Positions 25,516 through 34,491 are shown, counted from the first letter of the stretch. The stretch: DNA of 64,000 bases from Acidimicrobiales bacterium (GCA_035316325.1 DATHJB010000080.1:35793-99792), one strand, 5' to 3'. Notes: generated by a model from the sequence alone, not told the origin. Numbers and translations: made by a program.

Positions 25516-26478
25516 ATGAGCGCCAAGAACGATGGCGAGTCCAGGGACGGGGTGTCGCTGTCGAACCTCGACCAACCGCTGTTCGACGGCGCCGGGGCTA
25601 CCAAGCGCGACCTGGTCGACTACCTCGACGCCATGAGCGACCGGATCATCCCGGTGCTGGAGGACCGGCCGCTGTCGGTCATCCGGGTGCACCGGGGTCA
25701 GGAAGCGTTCATGCAGAAGAACGTGCCCAAGTACACGCCGGAGTGGGTGAAGACGGTCGACTTCTGGGCGGAGACCTCGAAGCGGAACGTGTCGTACGCC
25801 CTGTGCAACGACCGCCGCACCCTCATCTGGTTCGGCAACCAGCGGGCCATCGAGTACCACCCGACCCTCGTGCGGGCGGACCGGCCCGACCGGACGACCC
25901 ACCTCGTGCTCGACCTCGACCCGCCTGAGGGCTCCGACTTCGCCACCGTCGTGCGGGTGGCGCACCTGGTCCGCCAGGCGCTGGCCGACGTCGGACTCGA
26001 GGGTGCGGTCAAGACCAGTGGCGCCAAGGGCATCCACGTGTTCGTCCCGGTGGACGACCAGGCGCCGTTGAACGACTCGGCCGCCGCGACCCGTGCCATC
26101 GCGGCGCGGACCGAGCAGCTCGACCCCGACATCGCCACCACGGCCTTCATCAAGGAGGACCGGGACGGCAAGGTGTTCGTCGACTCCACCCGGGTCGGCG
26201 GGGCCACCGTGGTGGCGGCCTACAGCCCGCGGGCGCGGCCGGGGGTCCCGGTGTCGTTCCCCCTCGGCTGGGACGACCTCGACTCGGTGGTGCCGGCCGA
26301 CTTCACGGTCCACACGGCCCTCGACCGGCTCGGCGACACCGACCCCTGGGCCACCAGCATGCCCGAGCCCCAACCCATCAGCGCCGACCTCCTCGCCGAG
26401 GGCCACGCCATCCCGGTCGCCCGCGTCCAGGCGATGCACGAGGGCAAGCGCCGCGCCCGCGCCCGCCGCACGACCTAA
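25516..26478 (+). CDS. Stand-alone LigD-type DNA polymerase/primase domain
   Basis: A 320-residue archaeo-eukaryotic-primase-like protein equivalent to the PolDom of LigD. HLVLDLDPPEGSDF near 130 holds the catalytic acidic pair, VKTSGAKGIHVFVP near 158 and FVDSTRVGGATVVAAYSPR near 225 complete the core. PolDom adds ribonucleotides and fills gaps at double-strand breaks. The ligase and nuclease domains of LigD are not present here and no Ku gene is in the window. The ATG is 8 nt after TAGCGT, so it is probably leaderless. Its stop overlaps the convergent VOC gene by 4 bp. Confidence 0.9.
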   Translation: MSAKNDGESRDGVSLSNLDQPLFDGAGATKRDLVDYLDAMSDRIIPVLEDRPLSVIRVHRGQEAFMQKNVPKYTPEWVKTVDFWAETSKRNVSYALCNDRRTLIWFGNQRAIEYHPTLVRADRPDRTTHLVLDLDPPEGSDFATVVRVAHLVRQALADVGLEGAVKTSGAKGIHVFVPVDDQAPLNDSAAATRAIAARTEQLDPDIATTAFIKEDRDGKVFVDSTRVGGATVVAAYSPRARPGVPVSFPLGWDDLDSVVPADFTVHTALDRLGDTDPWATSMPEPQPISADLLAEGHAIPVARVQAMHEGKRRARARRTT

Positions 26479-26858
26479 GGAGTGTCGCCCCCGGCCACGC
26501 GGTGGGCGATCTGGAACACGTTGCCGGAGGGGTCGCGCACCATCGCCCGACGATCGCCGTAGGGCGTGTCGAGCGGCTCCTCCAGGCTCACGGCGCCGAG
26601 TTCGAGCGCTCGCCGGTAGGTGGCGTCGGCGTCGTCCACGTAGACGTAGAGGAACGCCGGGAAGCGGTCGCGCTCGGCCGTGGAGCTGACCATCACGAGC
26701 GAGTCGCCGACGCGGAGCTCGGCCGGGCGATCGGGGTGGACGTCGCCGAGGGCGTCGAAGACGGCCCGCAGGAAGCCGGCGGCGGCCTCGACGTCGGGCA
26801 CGAACATCCGGGGCGTCACCGAGTGGTACCCGGCGGGCGGACGATCGGCGGCAGCCAC
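26475..26858 (-). CDS. VOC-superfamily (glyoxalase/PhnB-like) protein
   Basis: A 127-residue vicinal-oxygen-chelate fold protein: PRMFVPDVEAAAGFLRAVFD at the start and DTPYGDRRAMVRDPSGNVFQ near the end are hallmarks of the two beta-alpha-beta-beta-beta modules. The family includes bleomycin-type antibiotic-binding proteins and dioxygenases, so the function is open. GTG start with GGAAGGA upstream. Convergent overlap (CTAA) with the polymerase gene. Confidence 0.85.
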   Translation of the reverse strand: MAAADRPPAGYHSVTPRMFVPDVEAAAGFLRAVFDALGDVHPDRPAELRVGDSLVMVSSTAERDRFPAFLYVYVDDADATYRRALELGAVSLEEPLDTPYGDRRAMVRDPSGNVFQIAHRVAGGDTP

Positions 26859-26901
26859 GCGGCCATCCTTCCACGGTCGGGCCGCCCTGAGGGCGATCTG
26901 G

Positions 26902-26933
26902 GAGTTGATAGTGCGTCAACTCAGGACTAGACA
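26902..26933 (+). promoter_or_regulatory. TetR-type operator on the promoter of the LLM/acyl-CoA dehydrogenase operon
   Basis: Perfect inverted repeat GAGTTGA-N7-TCAACTC at 26902-26922. Its centre overlaps a -35-like TTGATA (26905-26910), 17 bp before TAGACA (26928-26933). The same AGTTGA-N7-TCAACT palindrome occurs twice near 30.3 kb beside the TetR gene. Confidence 0.65.
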
Positions 26934-26963
26934 GCGGGTTTCGGGACGTCGACGGGAGGGCAC

Positions 26964-27821
26964 ATGCGGTTCGGGATAGCGCTCGCCCAGACCCACACTG
27001 CCGTGTGGGCGGACGCCGCGGTGCTGGCCGACCGTCTCGGGTTCGAGTCGGTGTGGCTTCCCGACCACCTCGTCTTCCCGCTCGACATGGCGGGGACGCC
27101 GTACGCCGAGGGCGGGCATCCACCGGTGCCGCCGGAGACGCCCCTGTTCGACTGCCCGGCGTACCTCGGCTACCTGGCGGCGCTCACGAGCGAGATCCGC
27201 ATCGGCACCTTCGTCTACGTCTACGGGCTGCGCCACCCGCTGGTGGCCGCCCGAGGGTTCGCCACCGTCGACATCCTGGCGGACGGGCGGCTGGAGGTCG
27301 GGGTCGGCGCCGGCTGGCTGAAGGGCGAGTGGGACGCCGCCGGGCTCGACTTCGCCACCCGCGGCCGTCGCCTCGACGAGGCGATGGCGGTCTCCCGGCG
27401 GCTGTGGTCCGAGGACGTCGTCGCCCACGACGGGCGGTTCTGGTCGTGGGAACCGCTGCGCTTCGACCCGAAGCCCGCCCAGCCCGGCGGGCCCCCGCTG
27501 CTGGTGGGTGGTGAGTCGCGGGCGGCCCTGCGCCGGGCGGCCACGCTCGGCGACGGCTGGATGTCGATGCCGCACGACTCGCTGGCCACGTTGAACCTGC
27601 AGCTCCACCTGCTGCGCTCGTTCCGGGAGGACGCCGGCCGGGCCGACGCGCCGTTCTCGGTGACGGCCTGCGTGACGACGCCGCCCCCGGTCGGCGAGGT
27701 CGAGCGGTGGGTCGAGGCCGGTATCGACCGGCTCATCGTCCGCCCCTGGACCCGCACCCGGGAGACCCTCGACGGCCTGCGCCGCTTCGCCGACGACTAC
27801 GCCGCGGTCATGAGCCGATGA
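26964..27821 (+). CDS. LLM-class (F420/FMN-dependent) oxidoreductase
   Basis: A 285-residue TIM-barrel enzyme of the luciferase-like monooxygenase superfamily. It begins MRFGIALAQTHTAVWADAA, with LGFESVWLPDHLVFP near 26, a central VGVGAGWLKGEWDAAGLD near 112 and TLGDGWM near 195. In actinobacteria this group usually uses F420 for hydride transfer, or FMN for oxygenation. GGGAGG lies before the ATG. First gene of an operon with an acyl-CoA dehydrogenase (4 bp gap), so it probably oxidises a ring or chain of an organic acid being degraded. Confidence 0.87.
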   Translation: MRFGIALAQTHTAVWADAAVLADRLGFESVWLPDHLVFPLDMAGTPYAEGGHPPVPPETPLFDCPAYLGYLAALTSEIRIGTFVYVYGLRHPLVAARGFATVDILADGRLEVGVGAGWLKGEWDAAGLDFATRGRRLDEAMAVSRRLWSEDVVAHDGRFWSWEPLRFDPKPAQPGGPPLLVGGESRAALRRAATLGDGWMSMPHDSLATLNLQLHLLRSFREDAGRADAPFSVTACVTTPPPVGEVERWVEAGIDRLIVRPWTRTRETLDGLRRFADDYAAVMSR

Positions 27822-27825
27822 ACCC

Positions 27826-29583
27826 ATGATCTGCGGAGAGGCCGGCCGCGCCGCGCTGGCCCGCCTCGGGATCGACGCCGGCTCGCGGACCTTCCTGCCG
27901 GCGGCCGTCGACGGCATCGTGGGCACCGTCCTCGACGTGCGGACGGTCGTCGTCCCCCACGGCACGGGTCTGCTGGAGGTGCCGGTCGCACCGGCGGGCG
28001 CCGGGATCGACGGCCGCATCCGGCGGATCGGCCGGGTCGCCGACGGCACGCTGCTCGACACCGCAGCCTCGGTGGACGACGCCGTGGTCGCCTGGTGCAC
28101 GACCGCGGCGACGGAGCTGGTGCGCACCGGCGACACCGTGCTCGAGGCGCTGATCGACCACGTCCGCACCCGCACGATCGGCGGCCGGCCGTTGGGCGCC
28201 CGCCAGGTGGTCCAGCACCGGATCGCCGACCGGTGGGTCGAGCTGCAGGCCGCCGCCCTGGCCGCCCGGAGCGGACCCGCCGATCCCACGACGGCGCTGG
28301 CCGTGTGGCTGGGAGCGGCCCGGGCGGTCGCCCGGCTGTGCGACGAGGCCGTGCGCTTCCGCGGGGCGGGCGGCTACCTGGCCGACGACGTCGCCGCCCG
28401 CGCCCGGGCCGAGGTGGCCGGGGCCCGGCTGGCGCTGGGCGATCCCGACGAGGCGGCGGCCCGGGTCGGTCACGGACTGCCGCCTCGCCGGGCCGCCGAC
28501 ACCCCCGCGCGCCGGGCGGTCCGCACCGCGCTGGCCACGGTCTGGGACGAGCGACGGGCCACCGAGGCCGACGCCACGGGGGTCCTCCACGACCCCGGGG
28601 TGCACCGCGCCGTCGCTGGTCAGGGCTGGTTGGGGGCGTTCGTCGCCCACGCCGGGCTGAACCCGGAGCTCAGCCCGACCGCCGCGTTCGAGATCGCCGA
28701 GGAGCTGGCGCTGGTGGGCGTGCCGACCTACGCGCTCAACACCAGCGCCATGACCGCCGCGGTGCTGCAGGCCCACGGCTCGGCCCCCGTCCAGAGGGAG
28801 GTCCTGCCGCGCCTGCTGGCCGGCCGGGCGGTGGCGGCGCTGGGCTACACCGAGCCGGAGGCCGGCAGCGACCTCGCCAACATCCGGACCGTGGCGGCCC
28901 GCGCCGCCGACGGCCGCTGGCGCATCAGCGGCACCAAGCTCTACTGCACCCTGGCCGACGTGGCCGACCACGCGCTGGTGCTGGCGCGGTCGGATCCCGG
29001 GTCGGAGCGCCACCGGGGCCTCACGCTGTTCCTGGTGCCGCTGGCCGCGACCGGCGTGCGGGTGGAGCCGCTGCCGACCGCCGGCGGCGAGGCCACGACC
29101 CGGCTGACCCTCGACGACGTCGAGGTCGACGACGACCTGGTGGTCGGCCAGGTCGACCGGGGGTGGGCCGTGGTGATGGACGCCCTGCGCTTCGAACGCA
29201 ACGCCACCCCGTGGTGCGACGGCGTCCGCCTCCTCGACGCGGCCCGCGACCTCTTCGGCGACCACCCGGCAACCGCCACCCGGCTCGGCTGGGCGTTCGT
29301 CGACGTGACGCTCGGACGGGCGCTGGTCGACCAGCTGCTCGACGACACCGGCGCGCTGGGCGAGGTCGCGCCCTCGGCCGTGAAGCTCTTCACCACCGAG
29401 GCGCTGGTGGCGATGGCCGACTCGTTCGTCGCCGCGTTGCCGGCCGACGGGATGGACCGACCGGCGGCGCGTCGGATCGCCGGTCTCTGGCGCCGGGCGA
29501 TCTCGCTGACCATCGCCGGCGGCGCCAGCGAGGTGCAGCGCGACGTCATCGCCCGCCGGGGCCTGCAGCTCCCCGCCGGCTGA
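27826..29583 (+). CDS. Acyl-CoA dehydrogenase with an extra partial dehydrogenase domain
   Basis: A 585-residue FAD protein. Residues about 245-585 form a complete acyl-CoA dehydrogenase: LGYTEPEAGSDLANIRTV near 343, SGTKLYCTLADVADHALV, and the C-terminal signature GGASEVQRDVIARRGLQLP. Residues 1-220 look like the middle and C-terminal helical part of a second dehydrogenase (GARQVVQHRIADRWVELQAA, then CDEAVRFRGAGGYLADD) without its N-terminal domain. Fused or heteromeric pairs such as FadE28/FadE29 or FadE34 are known in steroid side-chain degradation; here the first half is shortened. It may have arisen by fusion of two adjacent subunit genes. Electron acceptor is probably ETF. Confidence 0.82.
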   Translation: MICGEAGRAALARLGIDAGSRTFLPAAVDGIVGTVLDVRTVVVPHGTGLLEVPVAPAGAGIDGRIRRIGRVADGTLLDTAASVDDAVVAWCTTAATELVRTGDTVLEALIDHVRTRTIGGRPLGARQVVQHRIADRWVELQAAALAARSGPADPTTALAVWLGAARAVARLCDEAVRFRGAGGYLADDVAARARAEVAGARLALGDPDEAAARVGHGLPPRRAADTPARRAVRTALATVWDERRATEADATGVLHDPGVHRAVAGQGWLGAFVAHAGLNPELSPTAAFEIAEELALVGVPTYALNTSAMTAAVLQAHGSAPVQREVLPRLLAGRAVAALGYTEPEAGSDLANIRTVAARAADGRWRISGTKLYCTLADVADHALVLARSDPGSERHRGLTLFLVPLAATGVRVEPLPTAGGEATTRLTLDDVEVDDDLVVGQVDRGWAVVMDALRFERNATPWCDGVRLLDAARDLFGDHPATATRLGWAFVDVTLGRALVDQLLDDTGALGEVAPSAVKLFTTEALVAMADSFVAALPADGMDRPAARRIAGLWRRAISLTIAGGASEVQRDVIARRGLQLPAG

Positions 29584-29596
29584 GAGGGGAGCCGGG

Positions 29597-30211
29597 TCAG
29601 GCCGTCAGCGTGGCGTGGATGACGCGGGCCTGCGAGTCGACGAGGGCGTCGAAGGGGACGCCGTCGCGGGCGAAGCCGTCGCGCCGGGCCGCGGCGTGGC
29701 TCAGCATCATCACCAGCGAGCCGGCGACCCCGGCGGGATGCCCCTCGTTGACCGCCTCGGAGAGCGTGTTGGTCAGCGACACCAGCGCCCGGAGCAGCAC
29801 CTTGAAGAACCGGGGGTCCTCGTCGCGGGAGGCGACGACGATGGCCTCCAGCAGCCCCGAGCGGTCCTCCCAGAAGGCGAAGAACGCCTCCACCAGGGCT
29901 TGGCAGGCCTCCAGGTCGCCCTCCCGGACCACCACCTCGTGGGCCAGGGCGAGCACCGAGTCGAACTCCACCAGGTGGTTCGCCGCCACCTCGGCCGCGG
30001 CCGCCGCCACGTCGGGGAAGTAGTGGTAGAAGGTCGCCGCCGACGTGTCGGCCGCCTGGGCGATCTCGGCCACGGAGATGGTGCCGTAGTGGGAGCCGAT
30101 GCAGCGGCGCTCCACCTCGTCGAGCAGCCGCTGCCGGGTCTTCATGCCCCGCCGCCCCGGGACGCGGCCGGTGGCCGTGAGGATCCGGTCTTCGGTCTCC
30201 GAGTGGGTCAT
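29597..30211 (-). CDS. TetR-family regulator of the catabolic regulon
   Basis: A 204-residue TetR protein (from ATG 30211; a GTG at 30259 would add 16 residues). Helix-turn-helix around residues 25-70 with GTISVAEIAQAADTSAATFY and HYFPD. The rest is a helical ligand domain with no recognised ligand. It sits between two rightward operons whose promoters carry the palindrome AGTTGA-N7-TCAACT, and two copies lie in its own upstream region, so it is the natural candidate to bind them, possibly with an acyl-CoA as inducer as in KstR2-type systems. The start is uncertain because neither option has a good ribosome site. Confidence 0.85.
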   Translation of the reverse strand: MTHSETEDRILTATGRVPGRRGMKTRQRLLDEVERRCIGSHYGTISVAEIAQAADTSAATFYHYFPDVAAAAAEVAANHLVEFDSVLALAHEVVVREGDLEACQALVEAFFAFWEDRSGLLEAIVVASRDEDPRFFKVLLRALVSLTNTLSEAVNEGHPAGVAGSLVMMLSHAAARRDGFARDGVPFDALVDSQARVIHATLTA

Positions 30212-30281
30212 CCCGAGCACCCATTCTCCAGTGTCGGCGGCTTCCTGGCCAGGCGTCACCGCAGGCTAGCCGCCCACCCAG

Positions 30282-30335
30282 AGTTGATAGGAAATCAACT
30301 AGTAGTTGACTGTCTATCAATTCTCTGAATACCGT
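30282..30335. promoter_or_regulatory. Double operator and promoter of the uptake/activation operon
   Basis: Site 1 AGTTGAT-AGGAA-ATCAACT (30282-30300, perfect) and site 2 AGTTGA-N7-TCAATT (30304-30322, one mismatch) have centres 22 bp apart, two helix turns. Site 2 covers TTGACT (30306-30311), which with TACCGT (30330-30335, 18-bp spacer) forms the likely rightward promoter. The divergent TetR gene starts on the other side, so the sites can control both directions. Confidence 0.65.
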
Positions 30336-30363
30336 GGCGCTCATCACTGCTACGAGGAGGGAA

Positions 30364-31659
30364 ATGCCGCTATCGGCACCGCAACCGGACGGACGCCTCG
30401 CCGACACCGTCGCCCAGGCGCTGGGCGTTCCCGCGGTGCGCCTGGAGGTCCACCCCGGGGGCGGGTCCCGGGCGGCGTACCGGGTGCAGATCGCGGGCGA
30501 GGACCACGCCACGGCGTTCCTCCGGCTGGACGACGGCAACAGCGGCATGAGCGGCACGGAGTTCGACCTGCGACGGGAGGCCGACCTGCTGCGCCGCATC
30601 CGCGCCCTCGGCCTGCCGGTCCCCGAGGTGCTGGCCACCATCGACGACCCGCCGGCCACGGTCATGGAGCTGGTGCCCGGCACCGAGCGCCTCGACCGGG
30701 ACACCGCCGAGGCCGTCGGCGAGGAGCTGATGGGGCTCGTCGCCCGCATCCACGCCGTCGACACCGCCGACCTGCCGTTCGACCGGCCGGCGACCACCAC
30801 CGAGGCGGTCGACGCCGACCTGGCCTGGTGGACGGCCCGGGTCACGGCGACCGACCTGCAGGACGTCCCGCTCGTACGCCTGGCCGGGCGGGTGCTGGCG
30901 ACCACCCGACCCGACGTGCCGACGCCCCCGGGCCTGGTGCACGGCGACCTGGGCCCCGGCAACTTCCTCGTCCACGAACGGCGGGTGTCGGCGATCCTCG
31001 ACTGGGAGATGGCGCACGTGGGCGACCCCCACGAGGACCTCGCCTGGCTGTGGATCCGGGGTGCGCACTCCGAGCTGGGCGATCCCCAGCGCCGCTTCGC
31101 CGAGTACGAGCGGGCCGCCGGTCGGCCCGTCGACCACGCCCGGCTCGACTGGCACGTCGCCTTCGTCACCTACAAGACCGTCGTCGCGCTGCGGGCGGGC
31201 CTGGGGCGCCCCGGAGGTGGTGGCCGGCTGGTGCTGGTGCAGCACGTGCTCTGCACGGTGTACGAGGCCCTGCTCGGCTCGGCCCTCGCCCGGCTCTGCG
31301 GCACGGCGCTGCCGCTGCTGGAGGAGACGCCCGAGGCCTCCGTGACCGCCACGGCCCGACTGGTCGGCCGGCTGTCCGAGCTGACGCCGCGCGACGACCG
31401 GGAGGTCGGGATCATCCTCGATCACCTCCACGCCGCGGCGTCGCACTGCGACTGGGAGCGACGGCGCCACCACGAGGACCTGCGCTCCGAGCTGGGCCTG
31501 GCGCCCGACGAGGTCCTCGCCGCCATCGACTCGACCGACCCCGCCGAGCTCGCGCCGCTGGTGCGGGCCGTGGGCCGGTCGGCGGACCGGGCGTGCCACG
31601 CGCTGCCGGCGGCGGTGCGGCGGGTGCGGCGGGCCCAGGCGATCGGGCTCGGACTGTGA
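30364..31659 (+). CDS. Aminoglycoside-phosphotransferase-like kinase
   Basis: A 431-residue APH/choline-kinase-fold protein. The catalytic loop reads GLVHGDLGPGNFLV near 192, followed by ILDWEMAHVGDPHEDLAW near 212 as the Mg-binding segment. The C-terminal 130 residues form a helical extension. Homologs next to acyl-CoA dehydrogenases (ACAD10/11-type) phosphorylate hydroxyacyl-CoA substrates, which is the most attractive role in this operon. Drug resistance is less likely in this setting. GAGGAGGG precedes the ATG at 30364. Confidence 0.82.
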   Translation: MPLSAPQPDGRLADTVAQALGVPAVRLEVHPGGGSRAAYRVQIAGEDHATAFLRLDDGNSGMSGTEFDLRREADLLRRIRALGLPVPEVLATIDDPPATVMELVPGTERLDRDTAEAVGEELMGLVARIHAVDTADLPFDRPATTTEAVDADLAWWTARVTATDLQDVPLVRLAGRVLATTRPDVPTPPGLVHGDLGPGNFLVHERRVSAILDWEMAHVGDPHEDLAWLWIRGAHSELGDPQRRFAEYERAAGRPVDHARLDWHVAFVTYKTVVALRAGLGRPGGGGRLVLVQHVLCTVYEALLGSALARLCGTALPLLEETPEASVTATARLVGRLSELTPRDDREVGIILDHLHAAASHCDWERRRHHEDLRSELGLAPDEVLAAIDSTDPAELAPLVRAVGRSADRACHALPAAVRRVRRAQAIGLGL

Positions 31660-31703
31660 GGAATGTGCAGGGCGGGCGACCCGCCACGACAGGGAGAACC
31701 TTG

Positions 31704-32804
31704 ATGAGACCACAGAAGCGGAACCTGAGGCTCTGGGCGCTGCTGCTCGCGGTGCTGGCGCTGGTCGCCACCGCCTGCGGGGGCGACGACGACGATGACG
31801 CGGGCGGGACGTCGGACACCACGGCGGCACCGGCCGACGACGAGACCCCGACGGGCGACCCGTTCGCCCCGCAGCCGCTGGACGAGCCGTACACCATCAA
31901 GATGACGACGCCGGTGCGCATCGAGGTGTTCGCCCAGCCGCTCCTGGCCGACTTCTTCGACGAGCTCGCCGCCGAGAACCTGACGCTGGAGGTCACCGAC
32001 ACCCCGACGTCCGAGGCGCTCGCCCTCCTCGACGCCGGGCGCACCGACGTCCACGTCACCTCTCCGGTCGCCGGGTTCTTCAACGCCGTCGACCAGGGCC
32101 TGAACGTCCGCTGGGCGGCGGCGTCGAACCAGTTCGGCCCCGACTCGCCCACCGGCCTCTACCTGAAGCCCGACCTGTTCCAGCCCGACGGCACGGTCGA
32201 CCCCGACGACCTCGAGGGGGCCCGCATCGCCCTCGGCCCCAGCGGCTGGGGCGACCTGGCGGCCGGCTTCTTCCGCACCTGGCTGCAGGACAACGGCCTC
32301 GACACCGACGACATCGACATCCAGTCGTTCAACTCGGTCGACGCGCTGACCCAGCTCGAGGCGGGGAACCTCGACGGCGCCGTGCTCGCCGACCCGCTCT
32401 ACGAGCAGGCGCTCGACCGGGGCTTCGGCGAGCTGTTCCTGTCGTTCCCCGAGGGCTCGACCTTCAACGGCTACTTCGTCGGGCCGAACCTGCTCGAGGA
32501 GAACCGGGAGGCCGGCGAGGCCTTCTTCCGGGCCATCGCCCGCACCACCGAGACCCACCTCCAGGGCGACTACCACGACGACACCGAGGTCGCGGAGGCC
32601 CTGGCCGAGGTCACCGGGGCGCCGATGGAGAACATCCTGGCCACCGACGAGCTGCTGTTCGACCCCACCCTGGCCCTCGATCCGACGTGGGTGATGGAGG
32701 TGCAGGAGGCCTGGATCGCCATCGGGGACGTGCTCGGCTACGACGAGGCGCTGCCCGTGGAGAACTGGGTGGACACCTCGCTCATCGATCCGCTGGCGGA
32801 ATGA
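31704..32804 (+). CDS. Lipoprotein substrate-binding component, NitT/TauT-type ABC importer
   Basis: A 366-residue extracytoplasmic binding protein. The basic N-terminus (RPQKRNLR), hydrophobic core and lipobox LVATAC make it a lipoprotein with Cys near 24, followed by an acidic linker of repeated Asp. The mature part fits the SsuA/TauA/ThiY-like fold (TSEALALLDAGRTDVHVTSP near 97, then NSVDALTQLEAGNLDGAVLA). The ligand is unknown; the family binds sulfonates, pyrimidine precursors and aromatic acids. AGGGAG lies before the ATG, and the stop overlaps the ATPase start (ATGA). Confidence 0.9.
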   Translation: MRPQKRNLRLWALLLAVLALVATACGGDDDDDAGGTSDTTAAPADDETPTGDPFAPQPLDEPYTIKMTTPVRIEVFAQPLLADFFDELAAENLTLEVTDTPTSEALALLDAGRTDVHVTSPVAGFFNAVDQGLNVRWAAASNQFGPDSPTGLYLKPDLFQPDGTVDPDDLEGARIALGPSGWGDLAAGFFRTWLQDNGLDTDDIDIQSFNSVDALTQLEAGNLDGAVLADPLYEQALDRGFGELFLSFPEGSTFNGYFVGPNLLEENREAGEAFFRAIARTTETHLQGDYHDDTEVAEALAEVTGAPMENILATDELLFDPTLALDPTWVMEVQEAWIAIGDVLGYDEALPVENWVDTSLIDPLAE

Positions 32805-33658
32805 CGGGCCCGGCCCCCGAGACTTCCCCGGTGGACGCCACGACCCCCGCCAGCACCGTGCCGAAGATCAGCGCCCGAGCCATCGAGCGCACCTTCGGCA
32901 CGGGGCGGGGCGAGGTCCACGCCCTGGGCCCGGTCGACCTCGACGTGGCCGACGGCGAGTTCCTGTGCCTCGTCGGCCCGTCGGGGTGCGGCAAGTCGAC
33001 GCTGCTGCGCATCCTCGCCGGGCTGGCACCGCCGAGCGGCGGGACCATCGACATCGACACGGCCGACGGCGCACCGCCCGACCTGGCCATGGTGTTCCAG
33101 GACTACGGCATCTTCCCCTGGAAGACCGTGGAGGCGAACGTCCGCTTCGGGCTCGACGTCGCCGGCGTCCCCCGTCGCGAGGCCCGGGAGACCGCCCGGC
33201 GCTGGCTGGAGCGCCTCGGGCTCGGGGCGTTCGGCGGCGCCTACCCCGCGACGCTGTCGGGCGGCATGCGCCAGCGGGTGTCCATCGCCCGCGCCCTGGC
33301 CACCGACCCCGAGATCCTGCTCATGGACGAGCCGTTCGCCGCCCTCGACGCCCAGCTCCGGACGCTGCTGCAGGAGGAGCTGCTGGCGCTGTGCCAGGAG
33401 TCGCCCCGCACGGTCATCTTCGTGACCCACTCGCTGGACGAGGCGCTGCTGCTGGGCGACCGGGTGGCGGTGCTGAGCGCCCGACCGGGACGCGTCCTCG
33501 AGATCGTCGACGTCCCGTTCCCGCGCCCCCGCACGCCCGACGTCCGGGCCACCGTCGAGTTCGCCGAGCTCCAGCGCACGCTCTGGGCCCACCTCCGCCA
33601 CGAGGTGGAGCTGGCCGTCGTCGAGGACGTCGCAGCGGTCTCGGGAGGAACGACGTGA
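32801..33658 (+). CDS. ABC importer ATPase, NitT/TauT type
   Basis: A 285-residue nucleotide-binding subunit: Walker A GPSGCGKST near 66, Q-loop FQDYGIFPWKT near 103, signature LSGGMRQR near 150, Walker B ILLMDEPFAALD near 169 and switch His in FVTHSLDEA near 205. It starts on the ATGA overlap with the binding protein and ends on a GTGA overlap with the permease, so the three parts of the transporter are coupled. Confidence 0.95.
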   Translation: MTGPAPETSPVDATTPASTVPKISARAIERTFGTGRGEVHALGPVDLDVADGEFLCLVGPSGCGKSTLLRILAGLAPPSGGTIDIDTADGAPPDLAMVFQDYGIFPWKTVEANVRFGLDVAGVPRREARETARRWLERLGLGAFGGAYPATLSGGMRQRVSIARALATDPEILLMDEPFAALDAQLRTLLQEELLALCQESPRTVIFVTHSLDEALLLGDRVAVLSARPGRVLEIVDVPFPRPRTPDVRATVEFAELQRTLWAHLRHEVELAVVEDVAAVSGGTT

Positions 33659-34491
33659 CCTACCGGATCGCCGCGCCGCCGGCGATGCGCGACCCGGTCC
33701 GCTACGCCCGCCGGCGTCGCTGGCTGTACCGCTCGCTGGCCTGGGGGTTCCCGGTCGCCCTCGTGGCGCTGTGGCAGCTCGCCGCCAGCCGGGAGTGGAT
33801 CGACACCCGGCTGTTCCCCTCCCCGTCGGACATCGTGACCGCCGGACGGGAGCTGGTCGACGAGGGGACCCTCCAGGAACAGGTGTGGATCAGCCTGCAG
33901 CGCGTGTGGTGGGGCCTGTTCTGGGGGAGCGTCACCGGCGTCGCCGTGGGGTTCGCCTGCGGGGCGGTGCGGGTGGTGCGGGCCACGCTGGAGTCGACGC
34001 TCTCGGCCCTCTACACCGTCCCGAAGCTCGCGCTGCTGCCGATGCTGCTGCTGATCTTCGGGTCGGGCGAGAGCCCCAAGGTGATCCTGATCGCCATCAC
34101 CGTGTTCTTCTTCATGTGGCTCTCCGCGATGGCCGCGGTGATGGAGGTCTCCGACGGGTACCGCGAGGCGGCCCGGGCCTTCCGGGTGAGCCACTGGCAG
34201 ATGTTCCGCCACGTGCTGTTCCCCGCCACGCTGCCGCAGATCCTCGTGGGCCTGCGGCTGTCGTCCGGCGTCGCCGTGCTGATGATGGTGGGCGCCGAGT
34301 TCGCCCAGGGCAACGACGGCATCGGCAAGTTCATCTTCCAGTCGTGGACGCTGTTCCTGGCCGACCGGATGTACATCGGGATCGTCGCCGTGGCGTTGAT
34401 GGGCCTCGCGTTCAGCATGGCCATCACCGCGCTCACCCGGGTCCTCGTGCGCTGGGCGCCCCGCGACCGCGACCAGGTGCGGGCCCGATGA
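33655..34491 (+). CDS. ABC importer permease, NitT/TauT type
   Basis: A 278-residue inner-membrane permease with about six TM segments and the EAA loop GYREAARAFRVSHWQMFRHV near 165 that contacts the ATPase. GTG start overlapping the ATPase stop; its own stop overlaps the start of the nitroreductase-ligase fusion (ATGA). Tight coupling of importer and CoA ligases suggests that the imported compound is their substrate. Confidence 0.93.
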   Translation: MTYRIAAPPAMRDPVRYARRRRWLYRSLAWGFPVALVALWQLAASREWIDTRLFPSPSDIVTAGRELVDEGTLQEQVWISLQRVWWGLFWGSVTGVAVGFACGAVRVVRATLESTLSALYTVPKLALLPMLLLIFGSGESPKVILIAITVFFFMWLSAMAAVMEVSDGYREAARAFRVSHWQMFRHVLFPATLPQILVGLRLSSGVAVLMMVGAEFAQGNDGIGKFIFQSWTLFLADRMYIGIVAVALMGLAFSMAITALTRVLVRWAPRDRDQVRAR

